Shown: one piece after another, positions 39,415 through 46,997 of the stretch | Numbering within the stretch: the stretch's first letter is position 1 | Layout: each line of letters begins with the position of its first letter | Source of the DNA: JACVRM01 sp963755085 | GTDB lineage: Bacteria > Actinomycetota > Thermoleophilia > Gaiellales > Gaiellaceae | NCBI GenBank assembly: GCA_963755085.1 | Contig: CAVWIN010000011.1 | Span: 1-64,000 of the forward strand | DNA: 64,000 nucleotides | Reading direction: 5' to 3' | Notes under the pieces: generated by a model | Told to the model about the DNA's origin: nothing | Database searches by the model: none | The model's input: the letters and a program-made list of their open reading frames with translations, nothing else | Made by a program: the position numbers and the translations under genes

Positions 39415-40616
39415 GTGAAGCATGGTGCGGTCGTCGCCGCGGACGTCAGCCGGCGCTTCCGCGTCCAGGCGAACAAGCGTCACGCTCAAGGAAGCGGTCG
39501 TGCGGCGCGGCCGCAAGCGCGGCGCGCGACATCTGGGCGGTTCGCGACGTGTCGTTCAGCGTCGAGCCCGGCGAGTCGGTCGGCGTCGTCGGCCGGAACG
39601 GGTCCGGGCAAGACGACGCTGCTGCGCCTGATCGCGGGGATCTTCGCGCCGACGCGCGGGCACGACTCGAGGTCGGCGGCTCGGTCGGCTCGCTGCTCGG
39701 GCTCGGCGCCGGCTTCCACCCCGACTTCACCGGCCGCGAGAACGTCTTCCTGAACGGCGTCGCTCCACGGTCTCTCGCGGCGCTACGTCCGCGAGCGGAT
39801 GGACGAGATCGTCGCCTTCTCCGAGCTCGAGCGGTTCATCGACGCACCCGTGCGGACGTACTCCTCGGGGATGTACATGCGGCTCGGCTTCGCCGTGGCG
39901 ACCCATCTTCGCGTCGGACGTGCTGCTGCTCGACGAGGTGTTCGCGGTCGGCGACGAGGCGTTCCAGCGCAAGTGCTTCGGCAAGATCTTCGAGTTCAAG
40001 AGCCGCGGCGGGACGATCTTCTTCGTCTCGCACTCCGCCGTCGCCGTCGAGAGCCTCTGCGAGCGCGCGCTGCTGCTGCGCAGCGGCCGGCTGGAGCTCG
40101 ACGGATCGACGCACGACGTCGATCGCCCGCTACCAGGCGCTGCTCGCCGAGGAGGAGGATCCCGAGGAGCGCGGCGCCGGCCTGCAGGAGTGGGGGAGCG
40201 GCGAGGCGCGCGTCACCGAGGTCGCGCCTCGAGGACGACGACGGCGAGCCGCGCACGCAGTACCTGGCCGGCGAGCCGCTCGTCGTCGCTGCTCCACGTC
40301 CAGGTCGAGCCGGGCGTGTCCGCCGCCGCAGGTCGGCGTCGAGCTCCACGCCGCACGGCGGCGGGCTGATCGCGGCGTCGACGCAGCCGCTCGACGAGCT
40401 CGGCTGGTGACGCGCGGCGAGGTCTGGGTGCGGTTGGAGGTCGAGTCGCTGCCGCTCGCCGACGGCCGCTTCGACGTCGCCGTCTCGCTGGCCGACGGCA
40501 CGGGCGGCCACGTGTACCACCGGCGTCTCGCCGCGGCGAGCTTCGTCGTCTACTCGGCGAAGCAGGACGACCTCGGGATCGTCCGGCTCGACGGCCGCTG
40601 GTCGCTCGGCCGGTGA
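39415..40616 (+). CDS. ABC transporter ATPase with carbohydrate-binding tail, second Wzt-type (frameshifted)
   Basis: GTG 39415 (VKHGAVVAADVSRRFRVQ). 'DIWAVRDVSFSVEPGESVGVVGRNGSGKTTLLRLIAGIFAPTRG' (normal Walker A), 'LLGLGAGFHPDFTGRENVFLNG', 'MDEIVAFSELERFIDAPVRTYSSGMYMRLGFAVATHL', 'DVLLLDEVFAVGDEAFQRKCFGKIFEFKSRGGTIFFVSHS', then 'IARYQALLAEEED' and a C-terminal Ig-like polymer-binding domain with 'GEVWVRLEVESLPLADGRFDVAVSLADGTGGHVYHRR'. Steps lie near 39475, 39525, 39610, 39660, 39765, 39910, 40125, 40225 and 40300. Likely partner of the Wzm at 36678. Confidence 0.87.
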
Positions 40617-40635
40617 CGCGAGCACGGTGTCGCGC

Positions 40636-40912
40636 ATGAGCGCACGCACCTGCCCCGACTGGCCCGCAGCTGCTCGAGCTCGCGCCCGACCTCCAGTTCA
40701 AGCACTACACGGTCGCCGAGGCGCAGCTGCCGATGGAGGCGCTCGTCCTCCTCGAGGGCGTGCTCGCCAACGAGGCGGAGATCTGCTGCGACCGCGAGCG
40801 CCACGTCTTCTTCGCGGCCCACACCGACCCGTCGGTCGCGCGCGCCCTGCGCGACACGCACTGGTACGAGGTCGGCGAGTGGTCGACCACCGGGCCTGGC
40901 ACCGGCGCCTAG
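40636..40912 (+). CDS. Small hypothetical protein (one frameshift)
   Basis: ATG 40636 gives MSARTCPDWPQLLELAPDLQFKHYTVAEAQLPMEALVLLEG after removing one C in the run near 40664, then 'EAEICCDRERHVFFAAHTDPSVARALRDTHWYEVGEWSTTGPGTGA', 91 residues. It is acidic and compact, with two adjacent Cys and no membrane segment. I do not recognise a named domain. It starts 20 bp after the Wzt stop and ends inside a strong hairpin. Confidence 0.6.
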
Positions 40913-40921
40913 CGGCGCCGG
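40902..40921. terminator. Hairpin, probable terminator
   Basis: CCGGCGCC (40902-40909), loop TAGC, GGCGCCGG (40914-40921), followed by ATTTCGG. The loop contains the stop codon of the small gene, so termination would be immediate. No long T-run, as is common at high GC. Confidence 0.55.
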
Positions 40922-41031
40922 ATTTCGGCACACAATCGGCGGCTGGGCGCGTTCTTCGGCGATACCGTCGACGCCGGGAGGCGGGTGGAAGTCCAACACC
41001 CCACTCCTGAATGGGTGGCGAATGTATTCCC

Positions 41032-42672
41032 CTATGTCCTCCGGCGCGCCAGGATCTCGGCCAGCGGCCGCGTGTTGACCACGCGCTCCGGCGGCGCCCA
41101 GCCGCGCCGCGCGGTTGCGACCGAGAACGGCATGTTCCCGAGCCCGCGCACCGAATGGGCGTCCGTCGAGCAGACGATGTCCGCGCCCGCCTCGACCGCC
41201 AGACGGACGTGCTCGTCCTTCAGATCCAGCCGGGGCGGCAGGCCGTTGACCTCGAGCGCCACCCCGGTGCGGGCGGCAGCCTCGACGACCTGCTCCAGGT
41301 CGACGGCGTTCGGCAGGCGCTGGTTGATCAGCCGCCCGGTCGGATGCGACAGCGCCGACACCGACGGGTGCTCCATCGCCGTCAGCACGCGCTTCGTCAT
41401 CTCGTCGCGTGGCATGCGCTGCCCTGCATGGACGCTCGCCATCACCCAGTCGAGCCCGGCCAGCACGTCGTCCGGCAGGTCGAGCGACCCGTCGTCGAGG
41501 ATGTCGCACTCGATCCCGTGCAGGAGGCGGAACGGCGCCAGCAGCTCGTTCGCCTCCGCGATCTCCTCGGCCTGCCAGCGCACGTCCTCGGCATTGAGCC
41601 CCGGCACAACGCGCACGTTCCGCGTGTGGTCGCAGATCGCCAGGTACTCGTAGCCGAGCTCGATCGCCGCCTCGCCCATCTCGCGGACGCTCGCCTTCCC
41701 GTCCGACCACGTCGAGTGGCAGTGCAGGTCGCCGCGGATCTGCTCCAGCGCGACGAGCGGCGGCGGTTCTCCGCGGAACGGCTCCTCGCGCAGCTCCGGC
41801 GGGCACCACGGGATGCCGAGCGCGGCATAGACGCCGTCCTCGTCCGGAGCCTCCGGGAGCGGCTCGAGCGCCTCGACGTACGCGCGTGAGCCGGTCGCGC
41901 GCACGAGCGCGGTGCCGAAGGCGCCCGGCTCGGCGACGACGAGCTCGACCGGCAGCCCGTCCACGGTCACGCCGACGGCGCGCCGCTCACCGCGCTCCAT
42001 CACGCTGACCACCTCCGGCAAGCGGGCGAACGTGTCGAGCACCGGGTCGGGCTCCGGCGCCCAGGTGACAACCGCGAGCTCGCGCGGCTGGTCGCACCAG
42101 CGGCGGACGTCGCCCGCGACGACGCCGGAGACCTCGTCGGCGATTCCCTCGAGCAGCGCCCGTGCGCGGCTCAGGAGCGGCGTCCGCCCCTCGACGGACG
42201 GCCGCAGCTCGCCCGCGAGCGCCGCCTTGATCCGCCGCTCTCTGGCCGGGCCGATGCCCGGCACTTCGCGCAGGCGCCCCGCCTCGGCCGCCGCCCTGAG
42301 GTCGTCGAGCGTCGACACGCGGAGCATCCGTCCGATCTCCGCAGCCTGCCGCGGGTTCACGCCGAGGTAGCGGCCGAGCCCGACCAGCCCCGGCTGGAGC
42401 CGGTCCTCGAGCTCCTCGATCTCGCGCAGCCGGCCGGTGGCGACCAGCTCCTGCAGGCGTCCCTCGATCGAGGGGCCGATCCCGCTCAGCCGGCGCACCT
42501 CGCCGCGGCGCACGAGCTCCGCGACCGGTGTCGGCGTTCCGCGGACGAGCGCCGCCGCGCGCCGGTACGCGCGCACGCTGAACGTGGAGGCCTCGGCCAG
42601 CTCCAGCAGCGCCGCGAGCCGCTCCAGCTGGTGGGCGATTACCTCGTTGTCGGGATCCGCAGCCTCGTCCAC
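41032..42672 (-). CDS. PolX-like protein with PHP domain, polymerase site degenerate
   Basis: Intact 546 residues from GTG 42672. The N-terminal PolX 8-kDa-like region ('NEVIAHQLERLAALLELAEASTFSVRAYRRAAALVRG') leads into two helix-hairpin-helix motifs ('VRRLSGIGPSIEGRLQELV', 'LREVPGIGPARERRIKAAL'). In the palm, the usual GDIDIL metal site reads RELAVV and the third acid's VDLRV reads VELVV, so the three polymerase Asp residues are missing. From about residue 340 a PHP domain is complete: 'GDLHCHSTWSDGKAS', 'CDHTRNVRVVPG', 'LHGIECDILDDGSLD', 'MASVHAG', 'LSHPTGRL', 'EVNGLPPRLDLKD', 'STDAHSVRGLGNM'. Likely a metal-dependent nuclease or phosphoesterase rather than a polymerase. Confidence 0.88.
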   Translation of the reverse strand: MDEAADPDNEVIAHQLERLAALLELAEASTFSVRAYRRAAALVRGTPTPVAELVRRGEVRRLSGIGPSIEGRLQELVATGRLREIEELEDRLQPGLVGLGRYLGVNPRQAAEIGRMLRVSTLDDLRAAAEAGRLREVPGIGPARERRIKAALAGELRPSVEGRTPLLSRARALLEGIADEVSGVVAGDVRRWCDQPRELAVVTWAPEPDPVLDTFARLPEVVSVMERGERRAVGVTVDGLPVELVVAEPGAFGTALVRATGSRAYVEALEPLPEAPDEDGVYAALGIPWCPPELREEPFRGEPPPLVALEQIRGDLHCHSTWSDGKASVREMGEAAIELGYEYLAICDHTRNVRVVPGLNAEDVRWQAEEIAEANELLAPFRLLHGIECDILDDGSLDLPDDVLAGLDWVMASVHAGQRMPRDEMTKRVLTAMEHPSVSALSHPTGRLINQRLPNAVDLEQVVEAAARTGVALEVNGLPPRLDLKDEHVRLAVEAGADIVCSTDAHSVRGLGNMPFSVATARRGWAPPERVVNTRPLAEILARRRT

Positions 42673-42690
42673 TGCCGATAGTCTCTCGAC

Positions 42691-43302
42691 GTGCCGAGGA
42701 TCGTCGTCCCCTTCCGGGGCGCTGACGCCAAGCGCCGGCTCTCCTCGCTGGCGCCTGCCGAGCGGCGCTCGCTCGCGCACGCCATGCTCGCGGACGTGCT
42801 CGCGGCCGCCACGACCGTCGGCCAGACGCTGCTCGTCACGCCCCAGAAGGCCGCCCAGGCCCGCGCACTCGCCGAGCTCACCGGCGCCGAGGTCGTCGAC
42901 GACCCGGGCCGCGGCCAGGGCGAGGCCGTCATGCACGCCCTCCACTCCCTGGACGACGGTCCCGTGCTCGTCGTCAACGCCGACCTGCCGTGCGTGCAGC
43001 CCGCCGACCTGCTCGCCCTCCTCGGCCACCTGCCCCCTGGCGGGCTCACCCTGGTCGAGGCGAGCGACGGCACGACGAACGCGCTCGCGCTGGCATCGCC
43101 CCGCCTCTTCGAGAAGCTCTACGGCGCCGGGAGCGCCGCGCGTTTCCGCCGGCACGCCGAGGGGCTCGGCGTCCCGTGGGCGGACACGATCCTGCCCGCG
43201 CTCGCCCAGGACGTCGACCGCGTCGCCGATCTCGAGGCGCTCGACGGGCGACTCGGCCCCGTGACGGCGGCCGTGCGCGAAGGCCTCCTCGCCACGGCGT
43301 GA
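42691..43302 (+). CDS. cofC: 2-phospho-L-lactate (or phosphoenolpyruvate) guanylyltransferase, F420 synthesis
   Basis: Intact 203 residues from GTG 42691. MobA-like fold: 'RIVVPFRGADAKRRLSSLAPAERRSLAHAMLADVLAAA', 'TLLVTPQKAAQARALAELTGAEVVDDPGRGQGEAVMHAL', 'PVLVVNADLPCVQPADLLALLGHL', 'LVEASDGTTNALALASPRLFEKLYGAGSAARFRRHAEGLGV'. The DDPGRGQGEAV and NADLP motifs mark CofC/FbiD, which links GTP to the three-carbon acid that starts F420. It is 18 bp from the divergent PolX-like gene and overlaps cofD by GTGA, so it is the first gene of a four-gene coupled set. Confidence 0.9.
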   Translation: MPRIVVPFRGADAKRRLSSLAPAERRSLAHAMLADVLAAATTVGQTLLVTPQKAAQARALAELTGAEVVDDPGRGQGEAVMHALHSLDDGPVLVVNADLPCVQPADLLALLGHLPPGGLTLVEASDGTTNALALASPRLFEKLYGAGSAARFRRHAEGLGVPWADTILPALAQDVDRVADLEALDGRLGPVTAAVREGLLATA

Positions 43303-44219
43303 AGGTCGCCGTCCTCGCCGGCGGCGTCGGAGGCGCCCGCTTCCTGCGCGCGCTGACGGAGACCGCCGACCCCGCCGCGGTGACCGCGATCGTCAACGTC
43401 GGAGACGACCTCGACATCGCCGGGCTCCACGTCGCGCCCGACCTCGACACCGTCCTCTACACGCTCGCCGGGCTCTCCGACGAGGAACGCGGCTGGGGCC
43501 GCGCAGGCGAGACGTGGAACGCGCTGGACACGCTGCGCGAGCTCGGCGGCGACGCGTGGTTCGCGCTTGGCGACCGCGACCTTGGCCTGCACCTCGCCCG
43601 CACGCAGGCGCTGCGCGCCGGCGAGCCGCTCTCGGCCGTCACCGGTCGCCTCGCGGCGGCGGCCGGGCTCGAGCTCCGGCTGCTGCCCGCCACCGACGAC
43701 CGGCTCAGGACCTGGCTGCAGACCCCGAGCGGGGCCTTCGAGTTCCAGGAGTGGTTCGTGCGCCGCCGCCACGCCGACCCCGTCGACGGCGTCCGCTTCG
43801 AGGGTGCCGATGCCGCCCGCCCCGCGCCCGGCGTGCTCGGTGCGCTCGAGGAGGCCGATCTGATCGCGATCGCGCCCAGCAACCCGTACGTGAGCATCTG
43901 GCCGATCCTCTCGGTGGCGCCGATCCGCGCCGCCGTCGAGAATCGGCGCGTGCCCTGCGTCGCCGTCAGCCCGCTCATCGGCGGGCGAGCAGTGAAAGGC
44001 CCGGCCGCCGAGATGCTCGACCGCCTCGCCGGCGGCACCACGCCCGCGCACGTCGCCTCGACCTACGAGGGCCTGATCGACGTGCTCGTCGTCGACCCGG
44101 CCGACGAGCCGGCGGCCGCGCCCGTGCGAACGGTCGTCACGCCGACCCTGCTCGACGAGCCGGACGCGCGCCGCCGCGTCGCCCAGGCCGTCCTCGACGT
44201 CGCCGGAGCACCCGCGTGA
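43299..44219 (+). CDS. cofD: 2-phospho-L-lactate transferase, F420 synthesis
   Basis: Intact 306 residues from GTG 43299. 'KVAVLAGGVGGARFLRALTE' is the FAD-like/GTP-binding loop of CofD/FbiA; 'IVNVGDDLDIAGLHVAPDLDTVLYTLAGL', 'WFALGDRDLGLHLARTQALRAGEPLS', 'LLPATDDRLRTWLQTPSGAFEFQEWFVRRRHAD' (deazaflavin contact), 'APSNPYVSIWPILSVAPIRAAVE' and 'AVSPLIGGRAVKGPAAEMLDRLA' complete the signature. It transfers the lactyl- or enolpyruvyl-phosphate to Fo. Cytoplasmic. It overlaps both neighbours by GTGA. Confidence 0.94.
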   Translation: MKVAVLAGGVGGARFLRALTETADPAAVTAIVNVGDDLDIAGLHVAPDLDTVLYTLAGLSDEERGWGRAGETWNALDTLRELGGDAWFALGDRDLGLHLARTQALRAGEPLSAVTGRLAAAAGLELRLLPATDDRLRTWLQTPSGAFEFQEWFVRRRHADPVDGVRFEGADAARPAPGVLGALEEADLIAIAPSNPYVSIWPILSVAPIRAAVENRRVPCVAVSPLIGGRAVKGPAAEMLDRLAGGTTPAHVASTYEGLIDVLVVDPADEPAAAPVRTVVTPTLLDEPDARRRVAQAVLDVAGAPA

Positions 44220-44839
44220 AGGTCGCCATCGTCGGCGGCACGGGCTCGTTCGGACGGGCGCTGGCCGGGCGCCTCCGCGTCCTCGGCCGCGACGTCGCGA
44301 TCGGCTCGCGCGACGCGGCCCGTGCGCAGGAGCTGGCCGCGGTCTACGGGGTCGAAGGCGGCGCCAACGAGGACGTCGTGCGTGACGCCGACCTCGTCGT
44401 GCTCTCGACGCGGTCCAGCGCAGCGCTCGACACGGCCCGCGATCTGGCCGACGCGATCGGCGACACGCCCGTGCTCTCGGTCGCCGCCGACCTGCGCTTC
44501 GAGAAGGGCGGGGTGTACCCGGGCCGCCTCGGGCACGCGCTGGCCGAGGAGATCGCCCAGGTCGTCCGTGCGCCGGTCTGCGCGGGCCTCCAGTCGCTCG
44601 CGGCGGCACACCTGGCGATGCCCGAGCCGCCCGACGAGGACGTGTTCGTCTGCGGCGACGACGCGGCCGCCAAGAGCATGGTGCTCGAGCTCGCCTCACG
44701 GCTCGTGGCCGGCCGCGCGATCGACGCCGGCCCGCTCGCGAACGCGCGGGCGCTCGAGGGCATGACCGCCGTGCTGCTGACCGTGAACCGTGCGTTCGGC
44801 GTCCAGGCGGGCATCCGGGTCACGAACCTCCCCGCTTGA
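44216..44839 (+). CDS. npdG: NADPH:F420 oxidoreductase-like protein
   Basis: Intact 207 residues from GTG 44216. 'KVAIVGGTGSFGRALAGRLRVLGRDVAIGSRD' is the NADPH-binding GGTG loop of F420-dependent NADP reductase, with the following SRD favouring the 2'-phosphate. Then 'ADLVVLSTRSSAALDTARDLADAIGDTPVLSVAADL', 'EIAQVVRAPVCAGLQSLAAAHLAMPEPPDEDVFVCGDDAAAKSMVLELAS' and 'DAGPLANARALEGMTAVLLTVNRAFG'. It exchanges hydride between F420H2 and NADP+. Placing this redox enzyme between cofD and cofE ties cofactor use to synthesis. Confidence 0.88.
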   Translation: MKVAIVGGTGSFGRALAGRLRVLGRDVAIGSRDAARAQELAAVYGVEGGANEDVVRDADLVVLSTRSSAALDTARDLADAIGDTPVLSVAADLRFEKGGVYPGRLGHALAEEIAQVVRAPVCAGLQSLAAAHLAMPEPPDEDVFVCGDDAAAKSMVLELASRLVAGRAIDAGPLANARALEGMTAVLLTVNRAFGVQAGIRVTNLPA

Positions 44840-45577
44840 GCGAGCTGCGCGTCATTCCGCTCGACGGCATCCCGCCCGTCGAGGAGGGCGACGACCTCGC
44901 GGTCCTCTGTGCTGCCGCCGCCAAGCGCTTTGGCGGGCTGGCCGACGGGGATGTGGTCGTCATCGCGCAGAAGGCGGTCTCCAAGGCGGAGGGCCGAGTC
45001 GTCGAGCTTGACGACGTCGAGGCGTCGCCGCTCGCGGACGCCCTCGCCGCCGACCACGATCCGCGTCAGCTCGAGGTGATCCTGCGCGAGTCGGCCCGGG
45101 TGGTCCGCCTGCGGCCGCCGCTCGTCATCGCCGAGACGAGGCACGGCTTCGTCTGTGCGTCCGCCGGCGTCGACGCCTCGAACGCGCCCGGCGCGGGCAC
45201 GCTCGTGCTGCTCCCGGTCGACCCCGATGCCTCCGCGAACCGGTTGCGCCAGGGGCTCGCCGAGCGAACCGGCCGCGACGTCGCCGTCATCGTCAGCGAC
45301 TCGTTCGGCCGCCCGTGGCGGCAAGGCACGACCGACATCGCGATCGGCGCCGCCGGCCTCACCCCGCTGCTCGACCTGCGCGGCACCCGCGACCCGGCCG
45401 GCTACGAGCTGCGCACGACCACGATCGCCGTCGCCGACGAGATCGCCGGCGCCGCCGAGCTGGTCATGGGCAAGGTCGCCGGCATCCCCGCGGCCGTTGT
45501 CCGTGGGCTCGAGGTCGCGGGGGAAGGGCGCGGCGCGCGACCTCGTCATGCCGGCCGACCGCGACCTGTTCCGCTGA
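44836..45577 (+). CDS. cofE: F420-0:gamma-L-glutamate ligase (frameshift near end)
   Basis: TTG 44836 gives LSELRVIPLDGIPPVEEGDDLAVLC. 'DGDVVVIAQKAVSKAEGRVVELDDV', 'RLRPPLVIAETRHGFVCASAGVDASNAPGAGTLVLLP', 'VAVIVSDSFGRPWRQGTTDIAIGAAGLTPLLDLRGTRD' and 'ADEIAGAAELVMGKVAGIPAAVVRGLEV' are CofE signatures. It adds the first glutamate(s) to F420-0. It is the ligase domain alone, without the FbiB nitroreductase-like extension of mycobacteria. One step near 45530 restores '...DLVMPADRDLFR' before TGA 45575-45577. Confidence 0.92.
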
Positions 45578-45578
45578 G

Positions 45579-46369
45579 TCAGCGCGCGCGAAAGCTGTAG
45601 AGCTCGCACACGTACGGGAAGCGGACGAGCTCGCTGCCGCGCGTCGCCGGGTGCGTGCGCAGCAGCTCGCGCAGCCGTTCGGAGAACTCGGCGCGCGCGT
45701 CGTCGGGCATCGCCGACACGAAGCTGATCGAGCAGAACCGCGCCACCTGCGTCTCGATGTCCGTCTCCTGCACGTGCGCGACCGACTCGTGCGCGACCTG
45801 CTCGAAGAGCCGGGTCGCGTCGAGCGTCGAGCGCCAGTCGAGGCCGACCAGATTGCGCGCGTGCTGGATGGTGGCGTCATCCGAGGCCGCCGTGACGGCA
45901 TCCGAGACCAGCGCGGCGATGTCGGCGACCCAGTCGACCGACTCGTCGCGGGCATTCCAGAGCAGCGCGAGGCGGCCGCCGGGCGCCAGCACGCGGTGGA
46001 ACTCGCGCAGCGCCGGCTCCGTGTCGAACCAGTGGAAGGCCGTCGCCGAGGTCACCGCGTCGACGGCGTCCTCGGGCAGCTCGATCGCCTCGGCCGTCCC
46101 GCCCACGAGCTCGACGCCCGGGACGGCGGCCACGAGCTGCTCGCGCATGCCGGCGACCGGCTCGAGCGCGAGGACGCGCGCGCCGCTCGGGGGCAGGAGC
46201 CGCGTCAGCTTGCCGGTGCCCGCGCCGACGTCGAGGACGAGCGGCCCGGTGCGAGCCCGAGCTCGCGCACGAGGAAGTCGACGGCCCCGGGCGGGTAGCC
46301 CGGCCGGCCGCGCTCGTACTCGCCCGCCGCGCGGCCGAACCCGCGCTCGGCGACCTCGTGGACGGGCAT
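45579..46369 (-). CDS. Class I SAM-dependent methyltransferase (one frameshift)
   Basis: ATG 46369: MPVHEVAERGFGRAAGEYERGRPGYPPGAVDFLVRELGL. After a one-base step near 46258: 'PLVLDVGAGTGKLTRLLPPSGARVLALEPVAGMREQLVAAVPGVELVGGTAEAIELPEDAVDAVTSATAFHWFDTEPALREFHRVLAPGGRLALLWNARD'. This is the small UbiE/COQ5-like family (263 residues) whose 'ATAFHWFD' motif is common in actinomycetes. Substrate unknown. It converges on cofE with 1 bp between stops and is divergent from the next gene. Confidence 0.85.
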
Positions 46370-46397
46370 CTGGACCGCCACGGTACCGTCCGCGCCG

Positions 46398-46997
46398 ATG
46401 GAGGTGAAGTGGGTCGACGAGTTCGAGGGCGGTTTCGGCTGGCTGCCGCGCGAGTCGCGCATGCGCACGTCGCACGCACTGGTCGTCGACGGCGGCGTGT
46501 GGCTCGTCGACCCGCTCGACGTCCCGGGGCTCGACGACCGGGTCCGGACGGCGGGCGAGCCGCGCGGCGTCGTGCAGCTCCTCGATCGGCACAACCGCGA
46601 CTGCGCGGAGCTGGCCGCGCGCTACGAGGTGCCCCACATCCGCGTGCCCGCCACCGGCGGCACGCCGTTCCTGCTGCTGCAGCTCTACTCCCTGCCCTTC
46701 TGGCGAGAGGCTGCGCTCTGGTGGGCCGAGGGGCGCGTACTCGTCGTCGGCGACGCGCTCGGCACGATCGCGTACTTCGTGGCGCCGGGCGAGCAGCTCG
46801 GCGTGCACCCGTTCCTGCGGCTCACGCCGCCCCGGCAGCTCGGCGGCTTCGACGCGCAGCACGTGCTGGTCGGCCACGGCTGGGGCGTGCACGGGCAGGA
46901 CACGCCTGTCGTGCTGCGCCGTGCGCTCGAGACGTCGCGCCGGCGGATGCCGGCCGCGTGGCTGCACGGCTTCAAGTCGATGTTCCGGCGGCGGTGA
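46398..46997 (+). CDS. Metallo-beta-lactamase-fold protein with degenerate metal site
   Basis: Intact 199 residues from ATG 46398. It follows the MBL strand order: 'SHALVVDGGVWLVDPLDVPGLDDRV', 'GVVQLLDRHNRDCAELAARYEVPHIRVPATGGTPF', 'ALWWAEGRVLVVGDALGTIAYFVAPGEQLGVHPFLRLTPPRQLGG' and 'HVLVGHGWGVHGQDTPVVLRRAL'. The HxHxDH signature is reduced to R-H-N-R-D-C, but the later GDAL and GHG positions remain. It is 28 bp from a divergent methyltransferase and overlaps the FAD oxidase by GTGA. Substrate unknown. Confidence 0.65.
   Translation: MEVKWVDEFEGGFGWLPRESRMRTSHALVVDGGVWLVDPLDVPGLDDRVRTAGEPRGVVQLLDRHNRDCAELAARYEVPHIRVPATGGTPFLLLQLYSLPFWREAALWWAEGRVLVVGDALGTIAYFVAPGEQLGVHPFLRLTPPRQLGGFDAQHVLVGHGWGVHGQDTPVVLRRALETSRRRMPAAWLHGFKSMFRRR

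Noticed and set aside
43119..44699. 526-codon minus-strand frame across cofD and npdG
   Set aside because: Arg-rich shadow; cofD and npdG are clear on the other strand.
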